40,858 nt of DNA. Source: Aquihabitans sp. (GTDB lineage Bacteria; Actinomycetota; Acidimicrobiia; Acidimicrobiales; Iamiaceae). Made by a program: the position numbers and the translations under genes. Every line of letters starts with the position of its first letter. The stretch's first letter is position 1. The notes beneath the pieces are model-generated. The model searched no databases, was not told the origin of the DNA, and worked only from the letters and a program-made list of their open reading frames with translations. This document shows positions 1-7,356 of the stretch, in pieces. The stretch lies in NCBI GenBank assembly GCA_025353965.1, contig JANXNS010000126.1:1-40858 (forward strand), given 5' to 3'.

Positions 1-715
1 ACGCCACCGCCTGGGCCACGGTGGCCACGTGGGGGCCAGCGGGTTGTGGGGGGCGGCCAATCATCACTACCCGACACCCGGCGTGGCGAGCCGCTTCCAA
101 CTTGGCCACGGTGGCCAGGCCCCCGCTGTTCTTGGTGACGACCGTGTCGATCCGGTGCTCGCTCAGCAGCGCCAACTCGCCAGCCACCTCAAAGGGGCCG
201 CGAGCCAGCACCACCGTCGCCTCCGCCAGGGGCATGGGGTCCGGCCGTTCGATGGAACGGGTCACGAAATGGATGCCGTCAACCGAAGCGAAGGCAGCCA
301 GATCCAGTCGACCAGTGGCCAACAGCACCCGCTGTGAACCCAGCATGGCCAGCGCCTCGACTGCTCCCGCTCGGTCGCTCACCTCCACCCAATCTTCGCC
401 CGCCGCTGGTTCCCACGGCGGGCGAAGAAGCCTCAAGCAAGCGATGCCCGCAACGGCCGCCGCCGCAGCAGCGTGATGAGGCATGACTGCCGCAAACGGG
501 TGGGTGGCGTCGACCAAAAGGTCATAGCCATCGCCGAGAAGCACGCCCACCAAACCATCGACACCACCGAACCCGCCGACCCGGACCGGGCACGGAAACG
601 CGGCCTGCACCCGCGTCCGACCAGCAAACGACGCCATCACGTCGACCCCGATCGCCGCCAGTTCCGCCGCCAACTCCGTCGCCTCCGTAGTCCCGGCCAA
701 CACCAACACCCGCAC
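1..715 (-). CDS. cobK: precorrin-6A reductase, 3' end cut by window edge
   Basis: Precorrin-6A reductase of cobalamin (corrin ring) synthesis, an NAD(P)H-dependent cytoplasmic enzyme. Translation from a GTG gives MRVLVLAGTTEATELAAEL, the glycine-rich N-terminal nucleotide-binding start of CobK/CbiJ. Further motifs are VDATHPFA near residue 75 and VTKNSGG near residue 200, both family hallmarks. The frame stays open for 238 codons to the window edge, so only the last few residues are missing. The GTG start lies a few bases before the cobF stop codon (overlap of about 5 codon-adjacent bases), so the two genes are translated from one message in the order cobF then cobK. No cobalamin riboswitch is visible upstream of the pair. 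I am confident of the family. Confidence 0.9.
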   Translation of the reverse strand, partial: MRVLVLAGTTEATELAAELAAIGVDVMASFAGRTRVQAAFPCPVRVGGFGGVDGLVGVLLGDGYDLLVDATHPFAAVMPHHAAAAAAVAGIACLRLLRPPWEPAAGEDWVEVSDRAGAVEALAMLGSQRVLLATGRLDLAAFASVDGIHFVTRSIERPDPMPLAEATVVLARGPFEVAGELALLSEHRIDTVVTKNSGGLATVAKLEAARHAGCRVVMIGRPPQPAGPHVATVAQAVA

Positions 716-720
716 GGGTA

Positions 721-1497
721 TCAGGCCCCCGCTCGACGGCGAAGCAGGTACGTGTCGAACATCCAGCCCTTTCGTTCCCGGGCCGCAGCACGCACCTGCT
801 GAATCTCTGCGGTGCATCCCGCCAGGTCGCCAGAAATCAAGATCTCATCAGGCGTACCGAGGTAGGCCCCCCAGTAGATATCGATGCCCGCCGGGTCCAC
901 CTCGGTGAACGAACAGGTGCCGTCCAACATGACCACAACATCGTTGGCATCCTCAGGCCAACCCGTGGCCAGCAAGCGGCCTGTGGTGATCCGAACCGGC
1001 GCACCAATGCCGTGCAGTGCGATGCCAAAGCGAGCCGCCAACACCTGGACGCTGCTGATCCCCGGAATCACTTGGACGCCAAAGGATGGGGTACCGCGCT
1101 CGGCCATCCGCTCAGCCAGTTGGTCCAAGATGCGCAACGTGCTGTCGTAGAGCGCGGGATCACCCCACACCAGAAACGCCCCGGCCTCGCCATCAGCCAA
1201 CTCATCTCGGATCAAGCCCTCATAGATATCGAGACGCTGCTCATGCCAGGCCTTCACATCGGCGTCGTAGGACCCATCACGCAGCACTCGTTCCGGATCG
1301 GTGGCATGGACCATGCGGTACTGGCCACCCTCCACGAACCGATCGCAGATTTGCCGCCGTAAGGCAGCCAGATCTTCCTTGTCGCTTCCCTTGTCCAGCA
1401 CGAAGAAGGCGTCAGCTTCGTTGAGCGCCCGAATAGCCTGCACCGTCATGTAGTCCGGGTCGCCCGCGCCAATGCCGATGACCAGCACGCTCTTCAT
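721..1497 (-). CDS. cobF: precorrin-6A synthase (deacetylating)
   Basis: SAM-dependent methylase of the tetrapyrrole methylase family that makes precorrin-6A in the aerobic cobalamin route. Family motifs are visible: VIGIGAGDPDYMTVQAI at the N-terminus, VWGDPALYDSTLRILD near residue 125 and VIPGISSVQVLAARFGI near residue 160. The 258-residue length is normal for CobF. I chose the ATG at 1497 rather than upstream in-frame codons because a GAGG sequence lies 8 bases before it and the protein then begins directly with the first beta strand (MKSVLVIGIG). The gene overlaps slightly with cobK downstream, whose product uses the CobF product as substrate. It is divergent from the DUF2786 gene. Confidence 0.9.
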   Translation of the reverse strand: MKSVLVIGIGAGDPDYMTVQAIRALNEADAFFVLDKGSDKEDLAALRRQICDRFVEGGQYRMVHATDPERVLRDGSYDADVKAWHEQRLDIYEGLIRDELADGEAGAFLVWGDPALYDSTLRILDQLAERMAERGTPSFGVQVIPGISSVQVLAARFGIALHGIGAPVRITTGRLLATGWPEDANDVVVMLDGTCSFTEVDPAGIDIYWGAYLGTPDEILISGDLAGCTAEIQQVRAAARERKGWMFDTYLLRRRAGA

Positions 1498-1573
1498 GGC
1501 AGAAGCCTCATGACCGCAAGTCTCGCGTGGTCCGAACCAGCACATTGTCAGACCCCCTCACCAAGCTGTCGCC

Positions 1574-2335
1574 ATGACCACAACTCCCCCCACCTCCCCG
1601 TTCCCGCCCACTCCTGGTGGCACTGGCCGCCAGGCCTGGCTCAATCGCGTCCAAGGGCTGCTGGCCAAGGCGGAGTCCACCGAGTTTCCAGACGAGCGAG
1701 AGGCCCTGCTCACCAAGGCCCAGGAGCTCATGGCCCGCCACGCAATAGACGAAGCCATGCTTGCTGCTGCTGGCCATCAGCCTGGAGACGCCATCGAGTC
1801 AGAGCAGCTGGAGGTCCACGCGCCATATGCCACCGCCAAGGCGGCCTTGCTCGGCACCATCGCCCAGGCCAACAACTGCCGGTGCGTCATGACCGCCAGG
1901 GGAAATGGCAACCAGAGCTGCGTGATTGTGGGCCACGCGGCGGACCTCGCCAGTGTTCGCTCGCTCTTCGCGGCTCTGTCCTTGCATGCCGTGCGCACCA
2001 TGCTCGACGCCTCCTTGCCCCCCCAAGAAACCCCGCGGCGTTTCCGGCACGCGTTCCTGCTGGCCTTCACGTATCGAATCGGTGAGCGGCTTCGCGCCGC
2101 GGCCTCCAGCGCGCAGGCCCAAGCCGAAGCCCAATCCGGCCCCGGCGTCAGCCTGGTTCTGGCCGACCGATCAGCAGCGGTGACCGACGCGTTCCGCCAA
2201 GCCTTCCCCCGGGTCCGCAACGCTCGCCTCTCCCATTCCTCGTTTGCCGGCGCGGCTCACGGCCGTTCAGCGGCCGAGCGAGTGGGGCTCGGCCAAACTG
2301 GCCTGGGCGGCAACGTCCGAGCCATCCGCGGCTAG
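1574..2335 (+). CDS. DUF2786-domain protein
   Basis: A 253-residue protein whose N-terminal segment (residues about 20-60: RVQGLLAKAEST, then EALLTKAQELMARHAID) matches the DUF2786 helical domain found widely in Actinobacteria. Function is unknown. The remainder is alanine- and arginine-rich with no motif I recognise; the last 30 residues are glycine-rich. There is no signal peptide or membrane segment, so it is probably cytoplasmic. The ATG has no Shine-Dalgarno sequence; the hexamer CAAGCT six bases upstream resembles the leaderless arrangement seen elsewhere in this window but lacks the first T. It is divergent from cobF. Confidence 0.8.
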   Translation: MTTTPPTSPFPPTPGGTGRQAWLNRVQGLLAKAESTEFPDEREALLTKAQELMARHAIDEAMLAAAGHQPGDAIESEQLEVHAPYATAKAALLGTIAQANNCRCVMTARGNGNQSCVIVGHAADLASVRSLFAALSLHAVRTMLDASLPPQETPRRFRHAFLLAFTYRIGERLRAAASSAQAQAEAQSGPGVSLVLADRSAAVTDAFRQAFPRVRNARLSHSSFAGAAHGRSAAERVGLGQTGLGGNVRAIRG

Positions 2336-2357
2336 GGGTGCGCGCGAGCATGGGCCG

Positions 2358-2711
2358 GTGAGTATCGCCGTCGAACTGGCCGACCTACCGGACACCATCG
2401 CGACGCGCGGACCCGCCGCCTTCCTCATCACCGTCCGCGACACCCGACCCCACATCGTCTCGGTCAGCGTCGCGATTTCCCCGGCCTCGCCGACCGCAAT
2501 GCTCGTTGTCGAGGCCGGGCGCCGCACCTCCGTCAACATAGAAACGCATGCCGAGGTCACGCTGCTTTGGCCCTACACGACAGAGCACCCAGGCCACAGC
2601 CTCTTAGTCGACGGCATTGGCGTGCTCACCGAGGACGGCAACCACCTTGAAATCACCCCGACCAAAGCCATCCTCCACCGAGCCGGCGGCCGCAGGCGCC
2701 CCGCTCGGTAA
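2358..2711 (+). CDS. small flavin-binding-like (PNPOx-fold-like) protein
   Basis: A 117-residue protein starting at a GTG (VSIAVELADLPDT). The pattern LADLPDTIATRG, FLITVRDTRPHIVSV, then SVNIETHAEVTLLWP is like the split-barrel of pyridoxamine-phosphate-oxidase-like proteins, some of which bind FMN or F420. I cannot see diagnostic ligand residues. An earlier in-frame ATG exists at 2244 but lies inside the preceding gene and would add residues of non-natural composition, so the GTG 22 bases after the previous stop is preferred. The closeness to the DUF2786 gene suggests co-transcription. Confidence 0.6.
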   Translation: MSIAVELADLPDTIATRGPAAFLITVRDTRPHIVSVSVAISPASPTAMLVVEAGRRTSVNIETHAEVTLLWPYTTEHPGHSLLVDGIGVLTEDGNHLEITPTKAILHRAGGRRRPAR

Positions 2712-2725
2712 CGAGCCTTTCGATT

Positions 2726-2869
2726 CTAGAGCTGGGCCAAAATAGTGAAGATCAAGCTCCCTACGATCGCCGCAACCGCCAAGACCACGAAGCTCTTGGC
2801 AAAGAGCATGCGGCGGTCAGAACACCAGTCGAGCACTCGATCGTAGATCCCGTATGCGGGTTCGCTCAT
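2726..2869 (-). CDS. 47-residue single-pass membrane protein
   Basis: A short gene encoding MSEPAYGIYDRVLDW..., 47 residues, with a hydrophilic N-terminal half containing WCSDRRM and a C-terminal hydrophobic helix (about residues 24-45) ending in ILAQL. A GGAG sequence lies 8 bases before the ATG. It lies 41 bases after the acyl-CoA dehydrogenase stop on the same strand, so the two are probably one transcript; its stop is 14 bases from the stop of the convergent PNPOx-like gene. Function unknown. It fits a small tail-anchored-like protein; reality is supported by the ribosome-binding site and context rather than by similarity. Confidence 0.6.
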   Translation of the reverse strand: MSEPAYGIYDRVLDWCSDRRMLFAKSFVVLAVAAIVGSLIFTILAQL

Positions 2870-2910
2870 CACCCAGTCTCCAATTCAGCCGAACGTCGAA
2901 TTCAAGCCAG

Positions 2911-4113
2911 CTAGCTACGAGGCACGTCTTTCCAGGGGATGGCCTTGTCGTTGCGAGGCTCTCCTGGCAGGCCGAGAATCCGCTCGCCCAAAATGTTGCG
3001 CTGGATCTCCGAGGTGCCGCCCTCGATTGAGTTGGCCCGGGCCCGCAGGAACATCTTCCGGCTTGTCCCCGGCGCACCTACTAGGCCGAGGTTGTCCGGC
3101 CGAATCATTGAGTAGTCGTAGTTGACCAGGGCAGCCGGGCCAAGCAGATCCACGCACAACTCGTAGATGTCCTTGTTGATCTCCGCAAACATCAACTTGG
3201 CGATGGATCCCTCCGGACCGGGGTTGCCCGCCTTGCGATTCTGAGAGCCGCGGATGTTGGTGAGGCGCAGCACCTCGGACCGTACCCACAGCTGCATGAG
3301 CCGGTCACGAGCCGGACCGCTCTTGTCGACGAAGGGCTCGTCCTGCCAGATGCGCACGGCCTCCGCAATGGAGCCAGACCCCCGCGCCGGCGCGCCGGTA
3401 CCGCCGCCGATCGTCGTGCGCTCGTTGGACAAGGTGGTCATGGCCACCCGCCACCCTTCGCCCACATCGCCGATGCGGTCTGCGTCCGGGACGCGCACCT
3501 CGGTCATGTACACCTCGTTGAACTCGGCCTCGCCGGTGATTTGGCGCAGCGGCCGAACCTCAACGCCGGGGGCGTGCATGTCGAGGGCAAAGTAGGTGAG
3601 CCCTTTGTGCTTGGGGGCATCTGGATCGGTGCGGGCCACGAGCATGCCCCGCCCGGCCAAATGGGCCAGCGTGTTCCACACCTTTTGCCCGGTGATGATC
3701 CACTCGTCGCCGTCGCGCACGGCCTTGCAGGCCAAACCAGCCAAGTCAGAACCGGCACCCGGCTCGCTGAAGAGCTGACACCAGGAATCCTCTCCGGTGA
3801 ACATGCGGCGCAGCAAACGGGTCTTGATGGCCTCGTCACCGTGGGTTACCACCGTGGGGCCGGCCATGGTGAGGCCAAAGAAGTGCACAGCTTCCGCACT
3901 CCGGGAGCCAGCATCGCGGAGAACCGAATCGATGTCCTTCTGATGGTTGGGCGCCAACCCCAGCCCACCCCAACCGTCAGGGAAATGCACCCACGCCAAG
4001 CCTGCGTCGTACTGGTACCCGCGGAACGCGATCGAGTCGGTGGCCGTGGGGTCGTGGGTATCGAGCAGCTGGGTGAGCCGTTCCTTCACGAGCTGGGCGG
4101 GATCGGTCGACAT
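2911..4113 (-). CDS. acyl-CoA dehydrogenase
   Basis: FAD-dependent acyl-CoA dehydrogenase of 400 residues, oxidising an acyl-CoA to the 2-enoyl-CoA and passing electrons to ETF. Domain order is normal: helical N-domain (LGLAPNHQKD), flavin-contacting stretch LFSEPGAGSDLAGL, the beta domain with WIITGQKVWNTLAH, and the C-terminal helical domain ending with SIEGGTSEIQRNILGERILGLP. The Glu at about residue 364 sits where the catalytic base lies in the medium-chain family. It is the long-loop subgroup common in Actinobacteria, often acting on branched, steroid side-chain or long-chain substrates; the substrate cannot be read from sequence. GGAGG precedes the ATG by 6 bases. A perfect palindrome at 4161-4178 suggests TetR-type control. 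Confidence 0.92.
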   Translation of the reverse strand: MSTDPAQLVKERLTQLLDTHDPTATDSIAFRGYQYDAGLAWVHFPDGWGGLGLAPNHQKDIDSVLRDAGSRSAEAVHFFGLTMAGPTVVTHGDEAIKTRLLRRMFTGEDSWCQLFSEPGAGSDLAGLACKAVRDGDEWIITGQKVWNTLAHLAGRGMLVARTDPDAPKHKGLTYFALDMHAPGVEVRPLRQITGEAEFNEVYMTEVRVPDADRIGDVGEGWRVAMTTLSNERTTIGGGTGAPARGSGSIAEAVRIWQDEPFVDKSGPARDRLMQLWVRSEVLRLTNIRGSQNRKAGNPGPEGSIAKLMFAEINKDIYELCVDLLGPAALVNYDYSMIRPDNLGLVGAPGTSRKMFLRARANSIEGGTSEIQRNILGERILGLPGEPRNDKAIPWKDVPRS

Positions 4114-4160
4114 GGCGGGCCTCCGGCGGCGGCAGGGTGGAAGTCGCCATCGTCACACCA

Positions 4161-4178
4161 CTTGACCCACCGGTCAAG
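4161..4178. promoter_or_regulatory. palindromic operator candidate upstream of acyl-CoA dehydrogenase
   Basis: CTTGACC-cacc-GGTCAAG is a perfect 7+7 palindrome with a 4-base spacer, 48 bases upstream of the acyl-CoA dehydrogenase ATG. Its size and symmetry suit a TetR-family dimer, the usual regulators of acyl-CoA dehydrogenase genes. On the minus strand it also contains TTGACC, close to a -35 hexamer, so a bound repressor would block RNA polymerase. No regulator gene lies beside it. Confidence 0.5.
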
Positions 4179-4222
4179 ATCTCCTCAGGCTTCTCTTTTT
4201 CTTGGATTCATCTCCGAAGGCC

Positions 4223-4771
4223 TCATCGCTCCCGGGTGACGCGCCAGACGCAATCGATACCAGTCTCCGCCGGGGCGACGTCCGCCCGGCTAGTGGGCAC
4301 CTGGCCAATCAGCGTGTAGCCAAGCTTCTCAGGAACCCGGGCACTGGCCACGTTGGTCACGTCGTGATGAATTTCGACGCGGTCAATTCCTGGCACCGTG
4401 AAGGCCAACTCGGTCGCCGCCCGCGCCGTGGCCGTCGCAATCCCTTGGCCAGCGTGATCGACATGAACCCAGTAGCCAATCTCCAGCCCCCCTTCACCGA
4501 TCCGGCGGTGCAGACCAGAGCTACCGACAACCTGCTCGCCCCGCCAGATCCCCAAGAGCACGTCTCCCCCCTCGAGCCAGCTCCGTTCCCACCCCACGAT
4601 GAGGGCCTCGCGCTCGGCCACGGTCTGCGGTTCGAACCGGATCCACGCCATCCAAGGTCGGAGGTGTTCGACGCTGGCCACAATGGCCCCGTGAAGCGCA
4701 GCCCCATCGCCAGGCGCCCACCGGCGAAGCCTGATCTCGCCCGCTTCGATCCCCTCCGGCAACCTGTCCAT
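4223..4771 (-). CDS. GNAT-family N-acetyltransferase (RimJ/RimL type)
   Basis: A 182-residue acetyltransferase. The layout follows the RimJ/RimL group: EIRLRRWAPGDGAAL at the N-terminus, VGSSGLHRRIGEGGLEIGYWV in the core sheet, then HAGQGIATATARAA, where the Q/GxGxA-type loop binds acetyl-CoA pyrophosphate, and IEIHHDVTNVASARVPEKLGY at the end, the conserved NxxSxxVxEKLGF motif. The acceptor could be a ribosomal-protein N-terminus or a small molecule. The ATG at 4771 is preferred because upstream in-frame sequence adds low-quality arginine-rich residues. The gene is divergent from the two-helix membrane protein at 4843. Confidence 0.88.
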   Translation of the reverse strand: MDRLPEGIEAGEIRLRRWAPGDGAALHGAIVASVEHLRPWMAWIRFEPQTVAEREALIVGWERSWLEGGDVLLGIWRGEQVVGSSGLHRRIGEGGLEIGYWVHVDHAGQGIATATARAATELAFTVPGIDRVEIHHDVTNVASARVPEKLGYTLIGQVPTSRADVAPAETGIDCVWRVTRER

Positions 4772-4842
4772 GGCCCATCTTGGCCGCTTCAGCCTCCGGC
4801 CCCGGCTTGGATATCCACCGTCAGCGCGGGAGCATGGTGCTG

Positions 4843-5307
4843 ATGGCAACCAGCGCTCCACCCCACACGCCACAGACACCCCGAACCCGGTCAGCCGCCG
4901 CCTCGGGGGACTTCAGTCGTAAGACCCTGGTTCTGAGCGCGCTGGCCCTTGGCCTGGTGCTGGTCATAGGTGTCGGTGTGGTCGCTCTGACCACCGATTC
5001 TGGCCCCCGGCAAGACACCCAGGGCCAGACCCCAGAGGCGGGCGGGAGCAAGCCCCACATCATCCCGAGACCAGGCGATGGCCAGCCACCGCAGAATCCC
5101 GGAGACCGCGGGGGATGGGAACAGCTCACGTTGTTCACCATGATGTTGGGCGCCATGCTCGGCATCGGGGTGGTTATTTTTCGCGGCGGACGCAAGGCCC
5201 GAGCCAACCGCGCCCAGTGGCTGGCGGCAGGAACCTCCGGCCAAGATGGCGCACTCGGCGAGCCGCCTCCGCCAGACTTGAGCGGTGGACGCCCAGGACC
5301 TGATTGA
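4843..5307 (+). CDS. two-helix membrane protein of unknown function
   Basis: A 154-residue protein, not recognised. An N-terminal proline/threonine-rich stretch is followed by a transmembrane helix (TLVLSALALGLVLVIGVGVV, residues about 28-50), a hydrophilic glycine/proline-rich loop (GGSKPHIIPRPGDGQPP), a second helix (LFTMMLGAMLGIGVVIF, around residues 95-112) and a basic then proline-rich tail. GGGAG lies 10 bases before the chosen ATG; an in-frame ATG nine bases upstream at 4834 is equally possible but sits too near that sequence. Its end overlaps the start of the DUF985 cupin gene by 23 bases, which suggests co-expression. Confidence 0.6.
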   Translation: MATSAPPHTPQTPRTRSAAASGDFSRKTLVLSALALGLVLVIGVGVVALTTDSGPRQDTQGQTPEAGGSKPHIIPRPGDGQPPQNPGDRGGWEQLTLFTMMLGAMLGIGVVIFRGGRKARANRAQWLAAGTSGQDGALGEPPPPDLSGGRPGPD

Positions 5308-5722
5308 ACGTCTCGGTCTTGCACCGCACCCCGAGGGTGGTTGGTACCGGGAGAACTGGCGTGATGTACCCGCCGACGGTGGCCGCGGCGGTGGTACGGC
5401 CATCTATTTTCTGCTGGCGGCCGGTGAGCATTCCCATTGGCATTGCGTGGACGCAACAGAGATCTGGCATCACTACGCCGGGCATCCCTTGGAACTGGCC
5501 ATCGCCGAAGGTGACGACCACGCGGTAATGATTCTTAGCGGGGACCTCGCCTCAGGCGGCCAACCGCAGGCTGTTGTGCCGGCTGGGGCCTGGCAAGCGG
5601 CGCGGACCCTCGGTGCTTGGAGCCTCCTGGGCTGCACCGTTGCGCCCGCCTTTGATTTCTCCGGTTTTGAGCTAGCGCCTCCGATGTGGACGCCGCCGGG
5701 CTGGGATATCGACGGATGGTGA
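5285..5722 (+). CDS. DUF985-family cupin
   Basis: A 145-residue single-domain cupin beginning at GTG. The sequence HPEGGWYRENWR followed by AIYFLLAAGEHSHWHCVDATEIWHHYAG is the DUF985 signature: two HxH-like metal-site segments and a conserved Glu in the first cupin motif. The second motif region contains VVPAGAWQAARTLGAWSLLGCTVAPAFDFSGFELA, typical for this family. Members fold as double-stranded beta-helix proteins; no activity is firmly established, though sugar-epimerase-like relatives exist. The GTG start overlaps the previous gene by 23 bases. Its stop is 3 bases from the stop of the convergent gene on the other strand. Confidence 0.88.
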   Translation: MDAQDLIERLGLAPHPEGGWYRENWRDVPADGGRGGGTAIYFLLAAGEHSHWHCVDATEIWHHYAGHPLELAIAEGDDHAVMILSGDLASGGQPQAVVPAGAWQAARTLGAWSLLGCTVAPAFDFSGFELAPPMWTPPGWDIDGW

Positions 5723-5725
5723 AGC

Positions 5726-5968
5726 TCAGTTTGAAAGCAGCGAGACGAGCGCCCAAAGGGCAGCGACTGCGCCAATCCCTGCCATCACCAGCGACCGGGT
5801 AACGGGTGCCTTCTCCAGCTCTCCCTCAGCCTGCGCCTTGGTGGGGGGACGAAAAATGGCGGCCAGGTTTCCGAAGAACAAGGCCGCACCCATCGCCAAC
5901 ACCAGGTAGACAACCAGGTCGTCCCCCAGGAACGGACTGAACGACTCCTCGGCCAACGGCAACTGCAC
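5726..5968 (-). CDS. small two-helix membrane protein
   Basis: An 80-residue protein with two predicted membrane helices (LVVYLVLAMGAALFFGNLAAIF and SLVMAGIGAVAALWALVSLL) joined by a charged loop RPPTKAQAEGELEKAPVTR. I do not recognise the family. The GTG start is favoured because a TAGCCT hexamer ends exactly six bases before it and no Shine-Dalgarno sequence is present, the leaderless arrangement described in the findings. It converges with the cupin gene and diverges from the membrane protein at 6264. Confidence 0.65.
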   Translation of the reverse strand: MQLPLAEESFSPFLGDDLVVYLVLAMGAALFFGNLAAIFRPPTKAQAEGELEKAPVTRSLVMAGIGAVAALWALVSLLSN

Positions 5969-5974
5969 GGGGCA

Positions 5975-5980
5975 AGGCTA
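5975..5980 (-). promoter_or_regulatory. -10 hexamer TAGCCT, leaderless start for the gene at 5968
   Basis: TAGCCT on the minus strand followed by six bases and then the GTG start. Transcription would begin at or next to the start codon. Confidence 0.5.
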
Positions 5981-6251
5981 CGTCGTCGTAACGATACCCA
6001 ACGCCCATCCGTCGCTGACCACTTTCAGCGAACTTTTGCTCACAATCCGTGACAAACCCTTCAGATCCACGGACCCCGCGCCGATAGGTTTCCCAGCCGG
6101 TGGAACATCGCCCCGCCGGTTCAGGGGATTCGGAGCGGAAGTCACTTCAACTCTCTCCATCCACACATCGCCACCCGTCCTTGTCCAGGGCCCGGGCGTC
6201 ATGTGGTGGCTTCCGCTCCACCCCGCCAACCAGCCCACCCACTGGCGCGCC

Positions 6252-6257
6252 TACGCT
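6252..6257 (+). promoter_or_regulatory. -10 hexamer TACGCT, leaderless start for the gene at 6264
   Basis: TACGCT followed by six bases and GTG. There is no ribosome-binding site in between. The stretch 5981-6251 holds no gene that I can support; it contains only a weak 6-base inverted repeat at 6013-6030. Confidence 0.4.
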
Positions 6258-6263
6258 GGCAAC

Positions 6264-6644
6264 GTGCCCGCTTCCACCACCTCGCGGGTTGTGCACGTGA
6301 CCTCCCTGGTCGCTTTCCTCGGCATCCTGCTCGCCGTCGCGGGCTTGGCGCTGGCCGCTCGGCCGCTCCACACCGAAACCCAGGACTGCGGCACGGCTGG
6401 GTCCTTCTTGCTCGACGGACGAGTCAACGAATTTGTCGACCCCGCGCAGCCATCGGCTGGGATCACCAGTGCGGAGGCCAAAGCCAACAACGCCGAGCCC
6501 TGCCAGGACCGAGCGGCCAATCGAGCCTGGCCTGCCGGAATTCTCGTCGTCGCCGGCACCCTGGTTGCCCTGCTGTCGCTGACCGGCGAACTCACCGTCC
6601 GGGCGGTCGCCGGTCGCCGTCGCACTACCCAGCTCAACCGCTGA
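6264..6644 (+). CDS. two-helix membrane protein with extracytoplasmic cysteine pair
   Basis: A 126-residue protein, not recognised. Helix 1 (VTSLVAFLGILLAVAGLALAA) is near the N-terminus; helix 2 (AGILVVAGTLVALLSLTG) lies around residues 91-108. The loop between them has two cysteines (in QDCGTAG and EPCQDRA) that could form a disulfide outside the cell. The tail is basic. Earlier in-frame starts at 6036 and 6201 are possible, but the extra residues look non-natural; GTG at 6264 is placed six bases after a TAnnnT hexamer. The stop is 16 bases before the YceI-like gene, so both are likely on one transcript. Confidence 0.55.
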   Translation: MPASTTSRVVHVTSLVAFLGILLAVAGLALAARPLHTETQDCGTAGSFLLDGRVNEFVDPAQPSAGITSAEAKANNAEPCQDRAANRAWPAGILVVAGTLVALLSLTGELTVRAVAGRRRTTQLNR

Positions 6645-6660
6645 ACAAGGAAGTATCGCC

Positions 6661-7356
6661 ATGGTCAAGAAGTTGATCGTCCTCATCGTCGTTGCGGTCC
6701 TCGCCATAGCCGGGTTCGGGGCGTGGTACTTGTTCATCCGCGATGACGCGCCAGACGCGTTGGCCATCGCAGACTCCACCACAAGTTCGGGCAAGGTCAT
6801 AGACGCGGCCATCCTGGACGGCAACTGGACGGTCGCACCGGGAACTGGGTCGGAGAAAACAATCGCCGGTTACCGAGTCAAGGAAGAGTTCGCTGGCGCC
6901 CGCAAGGTGGAGGCGGCCGGTCGCACGCCCGACGTCACCGGCACACTCACGGTGGCCAGCGGCGTCGTCACCAAGGCCAGTTTCACGGTCAACACCCAAA
7001 CACTGGCCAGCGACGAAGGCCGCCGCGACGCCGCTATCAAGAGCCGTGGCCTGCAGACCGACACCTTCCCCGAAGCCGTCCTGGCCATCACCGAGCCAAT
7101 CACCCTCCCCAAGATCATCGACGGAACCGTTTTCAAGGTTTCCGCCAAGGGCAACCTCACGCTTCACGGGGTAACCAAGCCCACCACGGTTCTCTTGTCA
7201 GGCAAAGCTTCCGACAACGGCAAGACATTCGTGATTCAAGGCTCGGCGGCGATCCTGATGGCGGACTTCGGCATTGAGCCGCCGAGTATTGGCGGCTTCG
7301 TCACGGTCCGAGACAACGGCAGCCTCGAGTTCATCGTGAACTTCAAACAGGGCTGA
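6661..7356 (+). CDS. YceI-family protein, membrane-anchored
   Basis: A 231-residue protein with an N-terminal membrane anchor (LIVLIVVAVLAIAGFGAWYLFI) followed by a YceI-like lipocalin-type beta barrel outside the membrane. Family features are GNWTVAPGTGSEKTIAGYRVKEE at the barrel start, VTGTLTVASGVVTKASFTVN, and the typical LTLHGVTKPTTVLLSGKA strand pair near residue 160. YceI proteins bind isoprenoid-like lipids such as polyprenyl or quinone chains; the ligand here is unknown. AAGGAAG lies 8 bases before the ATG. Its 3' end overlaps the ABC1-kinase gene on the other strand by 14 bases. Confidence 0.88.
   Translation: MVKKLIVLIVVAVLAIAGFGAWYLFIRDDAPDALAIADSTTSSGKVIDAAILDGNWTVAPGTGSEKTIAGYRVKEEFAGARKVEAAGRTPDVTGTLTVASGVVTKASFTVNTQTLASDEGRRDAAIKSRGLQTDTFPEAVLAITEPITLPKIIDGTVFKVSAKGNLTLHGVTKPTTVLLSGKASDNGKTFVIQGSAAILMADFGIEPPSIGGFVTVRDNGSLEFIVNFKQG

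Noticed and set aside
4202-4843. Plus-strand open frame of 213 codons
   Set aside because: Shadow of the GNAT gene on the minus strand, which carries the acetyl-CoA binding motif.
6013-6030. Weak inverted repeat CGCTGA...TCAGCG
   Set aside because: Only six paired bases with no T-run; too weak to call a terminator or operator.
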